Below, piece by piece: positions 26,836 to 36,349 of a stretch of DNA of 64,000 nt. The notes under the pieces are model-generated. The model had not been told where the DNA came from. It searched no databases and worked only from the letters and a program-made list of their open reading frames with translations. The position numbers were made by a program, and so were the translations under genes. This DNA comes from Frankia nepalensis (GTDB lineage: Bacteria > Actinomycetota > Actinomycetes > Frankiales > Frankiaceae), in the NCBI RefSeq assembly GCF_016786325.1, contig NZ_JADWYU010000099.1, positions 1 to 64,000 of the forward strand, written 5' to 3'. Position 1 is the stretch's first letter. Every line of letters starts with the position of its first letter.

Positions 26836-27020
26836 TGCGCCGGTCTTCCCGGCCGCCGATCACGCCGTGTGCGCGTCGGCGGTCGAACCGCTCCCCCCAG
26901 GAGATCTCCGGGCCCGCCACCCGATCGGCACGCGGTGGCGGGTCCGCGCGGGCCAGATCGGGACGGCGAGACGGGGCGGCCTGTGACGTCCGCCGCCCCG
27001 GAACCGCGAACAAGGGAATT

Positions 27021-27050
27021 TTGCGAAGTGTGCGCTAACTTGATGAATGA
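27021..27050 (+). promoter_or_regulatory. promoter region with shared 14-bp operator (site G)
   Basis: TTGCGA (27021-27026) is followed directly by AGTGTGCGCTAACT (27027-27040), the same order as sites A, C, D and F. The -10 position (near 27045) is poor. It ends 37 bp before the start of the signal-less binding-protein gene. It is the most divergent of the seven sites in the core (GCGC). Confidence 0.5.
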
Positions 27051-27076
27051 CCGCGGCGACGGACTGGAGTCGAGGA

Positions 27077-28432
27077 GTGGCTGACAAGGCGGCGCAGGAC
27101 CTGGCCGGCAAGGTCGAGGAAGCGCGGCGGCGGTGGAAGGCGGAAGCGGACAACGGCCGCGCGCGCGCCTCGCACTTCTCGGGCGTGCAGCCGACCCCCG
27201 TCGGCAAGCCCAACCCGTGGCACAACGGCGGTCAGGGAACCAACGCCGAGCGCCCCGAGGCCTCGTTGCTGGTTGCTCCACCCCGTCGGGACGCCGTCCG
27301 TGCCCGCATCGCCGACTTCAGCCCGGTCCGGATCGGCTACCTGATCGACATCGACACCGGCGCGCTCCTGGGAGACTGCCTGGACGCCGTGTTGCTGGCA
27401 TGCGAGGACGCGCTCAACGGCGAGGAGCTCTTCCGGCCGATCGAGATCATCCCCAGGGTGGCCCGCGGCCTGCCGCGGGGGGAGGCGCGGGTCGCGGTCG
27501 AAGGCTACGAGGCGCTCTGTGACGCGGGATGCCTCGCGGTGCTTGGCCCCTACATCACGGACAACGCGCTCGCCCTGCTGCCCGCGATGGAGCGCAGGCG
27601 GGTGCCGCTGGTCTCGACGAACGGCGCCAAGGCCTTCCACAGCCGGTATGGCTTCACGACGGGCAACGGTGGAGTCTCCGAAGAGGGCGCCGTCATGGCC
27701 GGGTGGCTGCGTACCAAGGGCTACTTCAGGGCCGCGATGGTCACCGAACTGTCGCCCGGTGGCGCGGAGTACTCTGGCGCCTTCCGCGCGGCGGCCCGCC
27801 GCAACCGACTCGACGTGGTGGCGGAGGTACCGATCGAGACGAACGGAGTCGGCCTCGTCGAGGGCCTGGCCCGGCTGCGTGACGAGGTCCGTCCCGACGC
27901 GATCGCCTACTGCGGCTACGGGTACCCGATGGCAATGTTCAATCCGATCCTCGCGGACCTGGACTGGAACCCGCCGCGGATCGCGAGCACCGCCTTCCTC
28001 TGGTACATCAACGAGGCGTCCATCCTGGGCGACCTGGAGGGCTGGGTCGGCGTCGACCAGATCGGCGACGAGGAAGGAAACCCGAACCCGAACTTCTGGC
28101 CGGTGACGGAGCGGTTCGAGCGGCGGTTCGGCAGGCGCATTCTGCACGCGATGATCGGCTGCACCTATGACCAGACCCGCGCGACCCTCGCCGGCATCGC
28201 GGCCGCGGACCTCCTCACTCCAGAAGGAGTGGTGCGCGGCCTGGAGTCGCTCACGATGCTGCCCACCATGATTGGTGGGCCCCGCACCTATATCAGTTTC
28301 GGCCCCTACGACCGCAAGGGTCTCAAGGGCGACTGGCTGACGCTGCGGCGGGTGGTGGACGGGGTACCTCGGTTCGAGGGTCTGCTCTCGACGGTGTACC
28401 CGGAGTCGGTGGTTCGGGGGCCGAAGAACTGA
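27077..28432 (+). CDS. periplasmic-binding-protein-fold protein without signal peptide
   Basis: 451 residues from the GTG at 27077 (GGAG seven bases upstream; ATGs at 27043 and 27047 sit on the operator). From about residue 80 the sequence follows the Leu/Ile/Val-binding fold: FSPVRIGYLIDIDTG, then EARVAVEGYEALCDAGCLAVLGP, LVSTNGAKAF and AYCGYGYPMAMF. The N-terminus (ADKAAQDLAGKVEEARRRW) is a charged helix with no hydrophobic signal or lipobox, so the protein should stay in the cytoplasm. It may be an intracellular ligand sensor or enzyme-associated binder, like AmiC-type regulators. It follows the importer operon, separated by a terminator. Confidence 0.75.
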   Translation: MADKAAQDLAGKVEEARRRWKAEADNGRARASHFSGVQPTPVGKPNPWHNGGQGTNAERPEASLLVAPPRRDAVRARIADFSPVRIGYLIDIDTGALLGDCLDAVLLACEDALNGEELFRPIEIIPRVARGLPRGEARVAVEGYEALCDAGCLAVLGPYITDNALALLPAMERRRVPLVSTNGAKAFHSRYGFTTGNGGVSEEGAVMAGWLRTKGYFRAAMVTELSPGGAEYSGAFRAAARRNRLDVVAEVPIETNGVGLVEGLARLRDEVRPDAIAYCGYGYPMAMFNPILADLDWNPPRIASTAFLWYINEASILGDLEGWVGVDQIGDEEGNPNPNFWPVTERFERRFGRRILHAMIGCTYDQTRATLAGIAAADLLTPEGVVRGLESLTMLPTMIGGPRTYISFGPYDRKGLKGDWLTLRRVVDGVPRFEGLLSTVYPESVVRGPKN

Positions 28433-28464
28433 GCGCCGAAGAACTGGGCGCCGAAGAAGTCGGC
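28420..28464. repeat. three tandem 15-bp repeats over a stop codon
   Basis: Units GCCGAAGAACTGAGC, GCCGAAGAACTGGGC and GCCGAAGAAGTCGGC run head to tail. The stop codon of the binding-fold gene (28430-28432) lies inside the first unit. The array could come from replication slippage and may alter the C-terminus between strains. Confidence 0.7.
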
Positions 28465-28625
28465 CACCGGCGGTTTGGGCCGCTTCTCCGCCTCGCCGTC
28501 GACGACGTTCACCGCCGTCGGTTGTCGGAGTCCGGCCCGTCCGGCGCGCTGCGGTATCCTTGCGAGAAAATACGCGCCGGATCATCGTCCGGCCGCCGTG
28601 TTGAAACAGTCGAGAGGTGTTGGCG

Positions 28626-29300
28626 ATGACGTCCGAGGGAACCCGGCAGCGACGACCGCGGGGTGAACCTCGCCGACTTCTGATCGAAGCCGCGGTCGAG
28701 CTGTTCAACGCTCGCGGATACGGCGTCCCGACCAGGGAGATCGCGGACCGCGCCGACGTCTCCGAAACGCTGATGTTCCGCTACTTCGGTTCAAAGGCCG
28801 GTCTGTTCCGCGAGGCCATGGTAAAGCCTTTCACCGACTTCGTCGACGCCTTCGTGGCGGAGTACGAGCGCGGGGCCCAGCCGGACGACGACCTCTTCGA
28901 GATCACGCTGGATTTTGTCGGGCAGCTTTTCGATCTGTTCAGGAGCCATCGGGGCCTGGTGGCGGCGGTATGGGGGAACGCCAGCGCCGAGGGCTCCGAC
29001 CTGACCGCCGCGGCCGTGGAGGAGGACGTCTGGGCGGCGTTCGGCAAGCTGGTGCGGGTCGGTCGGCTCGCCCAGGCCGGCCGCCCCGCCCGCAACGAGA
29101 TCGCCACCAGGGCCATAGTGTCCATGGTCGCGGGCATGGCGGTAGCCGACCGTGCCTTCGAGGGGCGTGCCCTGCCGAGCAGGGACCTCATCGTGTACGA
29201 GATCGCGCAGATCGCGACCTATGGTCGAGTCCGGTGGGACTCGATGCCGCTGTCAGGGCCGGTCGGCCAGGAATCGCGGCGCGTCACTCCCGCTGGCTGA
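28626..29300 (+). CDS. TetR-family transcriptional regulator
   Basis: 224 residues. The helix-turn-helix spans about residues 15-62: RLLIEAAVELFNARGYGV, then PTREIADRADVSETLMFRYF and GSKAGLFREAM. The C-terminal ligand domain is normal in length and frame. The ATG at 28626 follows GAGAGG by about eight bases. It is the only intact TetR gene in the window and stands in the middle of the seven shared operator sites, making it the first candidate for their repressor (inference). Its own upstream region lacks the motif but has GCCGGA and TCCGGC inverted repeats (28576-28593). It converges on the flavin reductase gene with a 30-bp gap. Confidence 0.88.
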   Translation: MTSEGTRQRRPRGEPRRLLIEAAVELFNARGYGVPTREIADRADVSETLMFRYFGSKAGLFREAMVKPFTDFVDAFVAEYERGAQPDDDLFEITLDFVGQLFDLFRSHRGLVAAVWGNASAEGSDLTAAAVEEDVWAAFGKLVRVGRLAQAGRPARNEIATRAIVSMVAGMAVADRAFEGRALPSRDLIVYEIAQIATYGRVRWDSMPLSGPVGQESRRVTPAG

Positions 29301-29330
29301 CCGACCGGCTCGACAATGGGCCCGACCGCG

Positions 29331-29852
29331 TCAGCTGGCGTGAGCTGGCGTGGCGGGCGTCCTTGCGCCATCGGTTGAGGCCGGAAGACCCTGAAACTTC
29401 CGCCGGTAGTACAGCAACGGGTTTCCCTGTGTCAGGGTCACGGCACGGACCCGGCCTATGATCACAACATGGTCGCCCGCGGGATGCGCGGTCTCGACGT
29501 CGCAGCCGAATACGGCGAGCGCGCTGGTGACCGAGGGCATCTCACAGTACCCGGGCGCGAAGTCGTGGGCGAGGAACTTGTCCGCCATCTTGGTCGCGAA
29601 GTGACGCGCCAGGCCCTCGTCGTCGGTGGACAGGACGTTCACGCAGAATGACTTGGCCGCGGCGAACACGGGGAAGCAGGAGGCCGACCGGCTCAGGCAG
29701 CTCAGAATGAGCGGTGGGTCGAGGGACACCGCCGAGAAGGCCGTCGCGGTGTACCCGTGGGCCTTCCCCGTGGCATCGCGCGTCGTCACGACCGTCACTC
29801 CTGAGGCGAAACGGCTCAACGCCTCGGTGAGAACCTCGGGGGATGTTGTCAC
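29331..29852 (-). CDS. flavin reductase (FMN-binding split-barrel type)
   Basis: 173 residues of the HpaC/ActVB-like flavin reductase domain: LSRFASGVTVVTTRDATGKAHG, TATAFSAVSLDPPLILSCL, FCVNVLSTD and later HVVIIGRVRAV. It reduces FMN or FAD with NAD(P)H and hands the reduced flavin to a two-component monooxygenase. No dedicated oxygenase is adjacent; the LLM enzyme at 19926-21020 or a distant partner could use it. The GTG start has AAAGG upstream. It is a single gene converging on the TetR gene. Confidence 0.88.
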   Translation of the reverse strand: MTTSPEVLTEALSRFASGVTVVTTRDATGKAHGYTATAFSAVSLDPPLILSCLSRSASCFPVFAAAKSFCVNVLSTDDEGLARHFATKMADKFLAHDFAPGYCEMPSVTSALAVFGCDVETAHPAGDHVVIIGRVRAVTLTQGNPLLYYRRKFQGLPASTDGARTPATPAHAS

Positions 29853-30052
29853 GTCTGTACCTTTCCAGTGCTGCGTTGCCCGCCGGAAGCCGCGGAAAAT
29901 CCCCGCTGGCCCGAGGTGAAGTCGGGGTGGCTATCCGAGACGCGACGGCGTCCATGGCGCGCACGTATCCACTCAGTTGATCGATAATTGGCTGACGGGG
30001 GCCTCGTGCGTCGCCCGGCCGCGGCGGTGGTCTGGCATGGCCGGCGCCCCGC

Positions 30053-31789
30053 CTACGGTCCGGACACCTCGTAGGGCCCAGGCCGGCCGGTGTCGTCGCG
30101 GCCAGCCGCGGAGCCGATGGCCTGGGCGCGAGCCCGTAGCTCGTTCTTCTGCACCTTGCCCAACGCGTTGCGGGGCAGGGACTCGAACGTGACCAGGAGG
30201 ACCCGCTCCGGCGTCTTGAGCGGCCCGAGCCGCTGGCGGACGGTGGCGCGCAGCGTCTCAGCTGTCCCGTCGGCGGTGGCGCCCTCCTGGAGGACCACGA
30301 AGGCGACGGGCATCTCGCCGACCCGTGGGTCCGGTACCCCGATGACCGTCGCCTCCCGGACGACCCGTTCCTCCAGGAGAACCCGCTCGATCTCGGCTGA
30401 GTACAGCGTGAATCCGCCCCGCAGGATCACATCCTTCTTGCGGTCCAGCAGGTAGAGGTAGCCGTCCCAGTCCAGCCGGCCGACGTCGCCGGTAGGAAAC
30501 CATGATCCGGGACCGTCGTGGGCGGGAATGTCGGGCCAGTAGCCGAGCAACGCGTGCTCGGCCCGGAAAGCGATCTCGCCGATCTCGCCGATCGGCACCG
30601 GATGCCCGGCGTCGTCCTGGATCCGCATGCCCGGCGCCGGGCCGAGCGAGTAACACCGCCCGGACGCGCCTGGCGGCGCCGTGCCATCAATGTTCATCAC
30701 GAAGGCGCCCATCACTTCCGTGAGCCCGTAGCCCTCGGTCAGCCGCACGCCGAAGCGCTCCGTGAAGGCTGCCCGTAGCTCAGGGTGCAACGGGGCGCCG
30801 CCGCAGCTGATGAACCGGACGCCAGTCAGGTCGGGACGCTCGTCGGCGGGTAACGCGAGGATCGCGGGGATCATCGGCGACGACAACGTGGTGTATGTGA
30901 TCGACCAGCGTCGCGAGGCGGCGGCGAACTCCCGCGGATCGAATTTCGCGGCCATGATGAGCGTCCCCCCGCAACGTATGCTCATCGCCGCCTGCGGGAG
31001 GAAACCATGCAGGGAGAACAGCGGGATCGCGACGTAGACCGCCCATGAGGGGTCATAGCCCATCGCCGAGGTGAGCAGGTCCAGCTCCTTACGGAGCGCG
31101 CCGTGTGAGTGCACGACGCCCTTCGGGAGCCCGGTCGTCCCGCTGGTGTAGGCGATCACCGCCGGGTCGCTCGGGTGGACAGGCTCGAGGGCGCCGAGAC
31201 CGTCCAGATCGCTCGCCCCGTCGGCGAGGCCAGGATCGGCCGCGGCGTCCGCGGCCGTCCAGACCGGGATGGTCACGCCCAGCGAGGCCGCCGCGGCCGC
31301 CGCGGCGGTGACGGCACCCGTCCGGTAGTCGTCGTCGGTGAGGATCCCGACAGGCTGGCAGTCGGTCATCATCTGTCGCCACTGCTCGTCGCTGACGACG
31401 ATGTTGAGATCAACCGCGAGCGCGCCGCAGCGCAGGATGGCAAACCACGAGGCGAGGTGCTGCCAGCTGTTTCCCTGAATGATCGCGACTCGGTCGCCGC
31501 GCCGGACGCCGGCCTGTCGCAGCAGGATGGCGATACGGACGACGTGCGCGTGCAGCTGGGCATAGCTCACGGAATCGGACCCGTCGGCCCGGACGACCGC
31601 GGTCGCCGCGGGGCCGCGTAAGGCGGCGGCATCGAGATCGGCCGCGACGTTGGCGGCGGCGTCCCGATGGACCGGGAAGCCGGGCTCGACAGTCCTCACC
31701 GTGCCGGCTCCCGGTTCGGAGCTGACCGTGTCGGCCGGGAGACCCGCAGGGGCCAGGCCGGACAGGTCGCCGAGCCGCCCGCCGCTCAC
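30053..31789 (-). CDS. AMP-dependent acyl-CoA synthetase/ligase
   Basis: 578 residues with the ANL motifs: IAYTSGTTGLPKGVVHSHG, the A5 motif EGYGLTE, FPTGDVGRLD and the C-terminal LPRNALGKVQKNELR with the catalytic Lys. It forms acyl-CoA from a carboxylic acid and ATP. The start overlaps the stop of the cyclase gene by four bases, so the pair is translationally coupled and controlled by operator site D. Coupling to a cyclase/hydrolase suggests that a ring-opened or released carboxylate is immediately activated with CoA. Confidence 0.9.
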   Translation of the reverse strand: MSGGRLGDLSGLAPAGLPADTVSSEPGAGTVRTVEPGFPVHRDAAANVAADLDAAALRGPAATAVVRADGSDSVSYAQLHAHVVRIAILLRQAGVRRGDRVAIIQGNSWQHLASWFAILRCGALAVDLNIVVSDEQWRQMMTDCQPVGILTDDDYRTGAVTAAAAAAASLGVTIPVWTAADAAADPGLADGASDLDGLGALEPVHPSDPAVIAYTSGTTGLPKGVVHSHGALRKELDLLTSAMGYDPSWAVYVAIPLFSLHGFLPQAAMSIRCGGTLIMAAKFDPREFAAASRRWSITYTTLSSPMIPAILALPADERPDLTGVRFISCGGAPLHPELRAAFTERFGVRLTEGYGLTEVMGAFVMNIDGTAPPGASGRCYSLGPAPGMRIQDDAGHPVPIGEIGEIAFRAEHALLGYWPDIPAHDGPGSWFPTGDVGRLDWDGYLYLLDRKKDVILRGGFTLYSAEIERVLLEERVVREATVIGVPDPRVGEMPVAFVVLQEGATADGTAETLRATVRQRLGPLKTPERVLLVTFESLPRNALGKVQKNELRARAQAIGSAAGRDDTGRPGPYEVSGP

Positions 31790-32718
31790 AGGATCGCCAG
31801 GGGATTCACGGGTGAACCCACCGCGCCGACGAACGGCAGCGGAGGAGCCACCAGGAGGAACTCGTACCGTCCGCTCGCCGCGCAGGCCGTGGACAGCCGC
31901 TCCAGGTTGAAGATCTCGCCGAAGATGAGTCCCATGTCCCGCTGGCAGACCATGTGCAGCGGCATGAGACAGTCATCGACCTCCCCCGGCATGACCTCGA
32001 CGGCCACGTTGTCCGCGGCGACGGCCGCGATCTCGTTCACGGACATCCACTCGGCGCAGGCGAACCCGAGACCGGCCGACGGCCCGAACACGAAGCTCGG
32101 GTCCCACGTGCCCGCGGCGAGCTGCTGCCCGACGGCACCGGTACGCACGAGAACGAGGTCGCCGCGGCGGACGCCGACGCCCTGCGCGGCGGCGCAGGCG
32201 GCAAGCTCGTCGGGCTGGATCGCCGTTCCCGGCTCCAACCAGGGGATGCCACGCTGGCGCGCAACGTCCAGCAACACCCCGCGACCGACGACGCCGTCGC
32301 GGACCGCGGTGATCGCGTTGGCGGCCGCGCCGGACTCCGTCACCAGCGAGCTGGGCCGGCCGTTGTACAGCATGCCGTCGTAGAAGACATGCGCGAGTGA
32401 GTCCCACTGGGTCGCGGCCTGGAGGGACATCTCCACGGTGTCGTCGGCGTACCGGAAGCCACCGGGCAGCTCCATCGTGGCTCCGGTCTCGACCATGACG
32501 TGCTTGGGGTTGTAGCGGCCTTGGTCGGGCATCGGGCCGTCGGCGCCGAAGTCGATCGCCAGGGACACGGACCGGTTGGCGCGGGGGAGTGCCAGCGCGG
32601 CCGCGATCTGCTCGGCACCGATGTGGTTCAGGGTGCCGAGCTCGTCGTCGTCTCCCCACCGTCCCCAGTTCGAGAGGCGCTTGCCGTACCGGCGGACATC
32701 CTGCGCAGTCAGCCTCAT
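31786..32718 (-). CDS. cyclase-family (kynurenine-formamidase-like) hydrolase
   Basis: 310 residues from the ATG at 32718 (AGGGAG five bases upstream); the frame is open for another 138 codons but crosses operator site D. It resembles the cyclase/KynB-like metal hydrolase family. The metal-binding block is the variant TQWDSLAHVF, as in a subgroup in which the usual HxGTHxD is replaced by WDxxxH. It starts MRLTAQDVRRYGKRLSNWGR, then WGDDDELGTLNHI, typical of that subgroup. Expected activity is hydrolysis of an amide or ester, or water addition to a ring ketone. It is translationally coupled to the downstream CoA ligase. Confidence 0.85.
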   Translation of the reverse strand: MRLTAQDVRRYGKRLSNWGRWGDDDELGTLNHIGAEQIAAALALPRANRSVSLAIDFGADGPMPDQGRYNPKHVMVETGATMELPGGFRYADDTVEMSLQAATQWDSLAHVFYDGMLYNGRPSSLVTESGAAANAITAVRDGVVGRGVLLDVARQRGIPWLEPGTAIQPDELAACAAAQGVGVRRGDLVLVRTGAVGQQLAAGTWDPSFVFGPSAGLGFACAEWMSVNEIAAVAADNVAVEVMPGEVDDCLMPLHMVCQRDMGLIFGEIFNLERLSTACAASGRYEFLLVAPPLPFVGAVGSPVNPLAIL

Positions 32719-32866
32719 CGGTCTCCCTCTTCCGCATGCACGACCAGGCCGGGACCGCGGACGGCGATCAACCCGCCTGGGACTGTGGGACGCCGTCGCG
32801 CGGCGAGCGGACGGTCCGTCCGCGCCGGCGTCATGGCGCGGCGGCGCGGTTGCTGGCGCGCTGGTG

Positions 32867-32896
32867 AAGTTAGCACAGTTAGTACATACTTTACAA
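32867..32896 (-). promoter_or_regulatory. promoter with shared 14-bp operator (site D)
   Basis: On the minus strand TTGTAA (32896-32891), AGTATGTACTAACT (32890-32877), four bases, TAACTT (32872-32867). Geometry and the flank GCTAACTTCACC equal site C. It drives the cyclase-ligase pair and lies 130 bp before the divergent SDR. Confidence 0.63.
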
Positions 32897-33025
32897 TGCG
32901 ATCCCGGCGCCTCGAGCGTCGTACGACGCTTCCGCTGGCGGGTGCCAACGCCTCGCCAGCCCACGCGCTCCCGCGGGTCCAGGCGCCCGTGGGAGGTCCG
33001 CCCCTCGCACCATGGAGGTTCCGAT

Positions 33026-33856
33026 ATGCAGCGCCTCGAAGGCGAAACGATCATCGTGACTGGTGGCACCGGCGGGATCGGCGAGGCGATCGCCCTGCGC
33101 GCCGCCGAGGAAGGCGGCCGGGTGATGGTCACCGGCCGGCGGCAGGCCGAGGGCGACCGGGTGGTCGACCTGATCCGGGCGGCCGGCGGTCAGGCCGCGT
33201 TCACGCGCGCGGACATCAGCGTCGAGGCGGACGTCGCCGCGGCCGTCGACGCCACGGTGCGGGAGTTCGGCCCGCCGACGGTGCTGGTGAACAACGCGGC
33301 GCCAACCGACCTCGTCGGGCCTGGCAACCGGGACGGCCGTCTCACGGACGTGACCACCGAGAACTTCGAGGAGATCCTGCGGGTCGGCCTGTACGGCGCC
33401 TACTGGATGTCGCGCTACGCCATCCCGCACATGCAGGCGGCGGGCCACGGTTCGATCGTGAACGTCTCCTCCGCGGCTGGAGTGAAGGCGTCACCGAGGG
33501 TGTTCGGATATGCCGTGGCCAAGGGGGGCCTGCAGGCGCTCACGCGGTCGGTCGCGGTGGACTACGCCGTCGACAACATCCGAGCGAACACCATCATCGT
33601 CGGCTTCGTCGTCTCGAACCCGCTCGCGGAGCGGTTCGCGGCCGACGAGTCGATGAGCGCGGCCATGCGGCTCACCCACATCACCCGGTTCGGCACGCCG
33701 GCGGACATCGCCGCCGCCGCGGTCTTCCTCGCCTCGTCGGAGTCCGAGTTCATGACCGGCAGCGACATGTACGCGGACGGTGGCTGCTGCGTCAAGCAGG
33801 CCCTGCCGGGCACGAGGGCAGAGGCTCGACGGGTGCACGCGCCTGCCCGCGGGTGA
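33026..33856 (+). CDS. SDR-family oxidoreductase
   Basis: 276 residues from the ATG at 33026 with GGAGG upstream. The cofactor loop is TGGTGGIGEAIALRAAEEGG, the NNAAP motif follows, and the active site has SSAAG with YAVAK. The tail DMYADGGCCVKQA matches the C-terminal strand of FabG-like SDRs. It is an oxidoreductase of unknown substrate. It is transcribed divergently from the cyclase-ligase pair and is followed after 124 bp by the molybdopterin oxidoreductase, so SDR, molybdoenzyme and aldehyde dehydrogenase may be one unit. Confidence 0.85.
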   Translation: MQRLEGETIIVTGGTGGIGEAIALRAAEEGGRVMVTGRRQAEGDRVVDLIRAAGGQAAFTRADISVEADVAAAVDATVREFGPPTVLVNNAAPTDLVGPGNRDGRLTDVTTENFEEILRVGLYGAYWMSRYAIPHMQAAGHGSIVNVSSAAGVKASPRVFGYAVAKGGLQALTRSVAVDYAVDNIRANTIIVGFVVSNPLAERFAADESMSAAMRLTHITRFGTPADIAAAAVFLASSESEFMTGSDMYADGGCCVKQALPGTRAEARRVHAPARG

Positions 33857-33980
33857 GCACGCCCTGGTTATGCCAGCCGCGGGCCGCCGGCGCCGTGGCC
33901 GCCCGGGTTGACGCACAGCGGGGCCATGCCGACCCCCGGAAGCGGTGCGGTCGGCGCCTGGCGGCCCGGAGGAGGTTCGC

Positions 33981-36269
33981 ATGATCGCCCATTCCTACTG
34001 CCGGATCTGCCCTGCGCTGTGCGGGATCACCGTGACCGTCGACGACGCGACCGGGCGCGTGACCAGTGTGGACGGGGACCCGGACCATCCGCTGTCCCGC
34101 GGATTCACCTGCAGCAAGGGCCGCGCGCTGGCCGAGGATCACAACGCGCCCGACCGGCTCGACGGGTCGCTGCGCCGCGCCGGTGAACGGTGGGAGCCGG
34201 TCAGCTCGGACGCGGCGGTCGCCGAGATCGGCGACCGGCTGAGCGAGATCGTCGACCGGCACGGCCCGCGTTCGGTCGGTCTCTATGTCGGCACGCGCGG
34301 CTACGAGGTTCTCCAACTGGCTGGCGCGACCGCCTGGCTGAGCGGCGTCGGGTCTCCGTCGCTGTACTCGACGTACACCATCGACCAGCCGGCCAAGGAC
34401 GTGGCGCGTGCCCTGCACGGCAGCTGGCCCGCGGGTTTCCAGGAGTGGGCGAGCTCCGACGTCGTCATGTTCGTCGGCAACAACCCGGTGGTGTCGGCCA
34501 CCGCGTCCTACATCGGGATGCCGGTCACGAACCCGCGCCGGGCGATCCGGGAGCGCCGCCGCGCCGGCCTGAAGGTGATCGTCATTGACCCGCGGCGCAC
34601 CGAGACGGCCGCGCTCGCCGACATCCACCTGCAGCCGGTGCCGGGAACGGACGGAGCCGTCCTCGCCGGGATGGTGCACGTCATCCTGGCGGAGGGCCTG
34701 TACGACTCCGCGTTCACCGAGCGTTACACCGAAGGTCTCGAGCGGCTGCGGGCCGCGGTCGCGCCCTTCCACCCGGAGGCGGCCGCGGCGCGCGGCGGCG
34801 TGGCGGTGGACCAGCTGATCGCCGCGGCCCGGCTGTTCGCCACGGCCGGCCGCGGCTGCGCCATCGGCGGGACCGGCATCAACATGGCGCCGCACCCGAT
34901 CCTCAGCGAGTACCTGCTCCTGTGCCTGAACAGCCTGTGCGGCAGATACATGCGGGCGGGCGACCAGGTCGCGAACCCGGGCGTGCTCGGCGGCGGCCGC
35001 TCACTGCGCGAGGGCGTCCGGGGGCCGCGCCAGCCGTGGGGAAAGGGCCCGCAGCCACGCGTGCGCGGCCTGTCCAACCTGTACGACCAGCTCCCGGCGG
35101 CCGCGCTCGCCGACGAGATCCTCACACCGGGTGACGGGCAGCTGCGCGCACTGATCGTCTCCGGCGGGAACCCGCTGGTGGCGCTGCCGGACATGGCCAA
35201 GTCGATCGAGGCGCTGAGCTCGCTCGAGCTGCTGGTCACCCTCGACGTGCGCATGACCCAGACCGCTCGCCTGTCCGACTTCCTGATCGCCGCTCCGATG
35301 AGCCTGGAGCGGTCCGACGTCACGCTCGCCAGCGACCTGAGGTTCCCGAAGGCCTTCGCGCAGTACGCCCCCGCGGTGGTCGCGCCGCCGGGCGACCTCG
35401 TGGAGGAGTGGGAGTTCTTCTGGGCGCTCGCGCGCCGCATGGGCACCCAGTGGGACCTGCGCGGGCGGATCGGCATGCCGGTCCCGATCAACGTGGCGGA
35501 CACCTTCGACCCGCGGGTCAAGCCAACCACCGAGCAGCTCTGGGAAATACTGTGCACGGGGTCCCGGATACCGCTGGCCACGCTGCGAGAACACCCCCAT
35601 GGCCTCGCGCCGGAGCTCCCGCCGGTGGTCGTGCGGCCCGACGAGCGGCTGGACGACGGCCAGCGGCTGGCGCTGGCGGACCCGCTCATGATCGACGAGC
35701 TTGCCGCCGTCGCGGCCGAGCGCACCGCCGTGGGCCCCGCGCCGGGGCAGCCGACGGGTCGGCGCCGGGCGGGGACCACGCCCCCGGCTGACGCGCAGGA
35801 CCTGCCCTACCTGCTGATCAGTCGGCGGCTGTCGCGTTACCACAATTCCTGGGGCCAGACGCTCGGCGACTACCGGGCCCGCCATGGCGGCAACCCGCTG
35901 CGGATCCATCCACTCGACCAGGCGGAGCTCGGCCTGTCCGACGGCGACCTGGTCCGGGTCGTCTCCGCCAGGGGGAGTGTCGTCGCGCCCGTCGAGCAGG
36001 AGGACGCGCTGCGCCGCGGCGTCGTGTCGATGGCGCACTGCTGGGGAGCGGCCGACGGCGCGGGCGACCCCCTCGTCGACGGCGCCAACACCAGCATGCT
36101 CGTCGACACCGAGGCATCCTTCAGCCACGTGGTCGGGATGCCCAGGCAGAGCGCGATACCCGTACGCCTGCGACCGCTCGGGCCACCGGCGCCGGGTACC
36201 GACGGGAACACCCAGCCAGGGCCGGCCGCCCGCCGGCCGCCCGTCGCCGTGACCGAGGCGGGCGCCTGA
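33981..36269 (+). CDS. molybdopterin-dependent oxidoreductase with N-terminal [4Fe-4S] site
   Basis: 762 residues of the DMSO-reductase superfamily. The N-terminal cluster motif is C7-x2-C10-x3-C14-x29-C44 followed by SKG. Motifs such as MFVGNNPVV and VIVIDPRRTETAALAD bind the bis-MGD cofactor, and the C-terminal LGLSDGDLVRVVSARGSV is the molybdopterin dinucleotide-binding domain. There is no Tat signal (the protein starts MIAHSYCRICPALCG), so it is cytoplasmic, like formate-dehydrogenase-H or assimilatory types. GGAGGAGG precedes the ATG. The substrate is unknown. Standing between an SDR and an aldehyde dehydrogenase, it may oxidise or hydroxylate a pathway intermediate. Confidence 0.9.
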   Translation: MIAHSYCRICPALCGITVTVDDATGRVTSVDGDPDHPLSRGFTCSKGRALAEDHNAPDRLDGSLRRAGERWEPVSSDAAVAEIGDRLSEIVDRHGPRSVGLYVGTRGYEVLQLAGATAWLSGVGSPSLYSTYTIDQPAKDVARALHGSWPAGFQEWASSDVVMFVGNNPVVSATASYIGMPVTNPRRAIRERRRAGLKVIVIDPRRTETAALADIHLQPVPGTDGAVLAGMVHVILAEGLYDSAFTERYTEGLERLRAAVAPFHPEAAAARGGVAVDQLIAAARLFATAGRGCAIGGTGINMAPHPILSEYLLLCLNSLCGRYMRAGDQVANPGVLGGGRSLREGVRGPRQPWGKGPQPRVRGLSNLYDQLPAAALADEILTPGDGQLRALIVSGGNPLVALPDMAKSIEALSSLELLVTLDVRMTQTARLSDFLIAAPMSLERSDVTLASDLRFPKAFAQYAPAVVAPPGDLVEEWEFFWALARRMGTQWDLRGRIGMPVPINVADTFDPRVKPTTEQLWEILCTGSRIPLATLREHPHGLAPELPPVVVRPDERLDDGQRLALADPLMIDELAAVAAERTAVGPAPGQPTGRRRAGTTPPADAQDLPYLLISRRLSRYHNSWGQTLGDYRARHGGNPLRIHPLDQAELGLSDGDLVRVVSARGSVVAPVEQEDALRRGVVSMAHCWGAADGAGDPLVDGANTSMLVDTEASFSHVVGMPRQSAIPVRLRPLGPPAPGTDGNTQPGPAARRPPVAVTEAGA

Positions 36270-36349
36270 GCCCTGTACCCGCCGGCCGGTCTCCGGCCCG
36301 GCCAGCCCGATTCCAGTCCCGACCCACTGTTCTCGAAGGGGAGCACGTC

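Noticed and set aside
25569-27281. A 570-codon minus-strand frame over the binding lipoprotein
   Set aside because: Antisense shadow; it crosses the terminator hairpin and lacks any motif.
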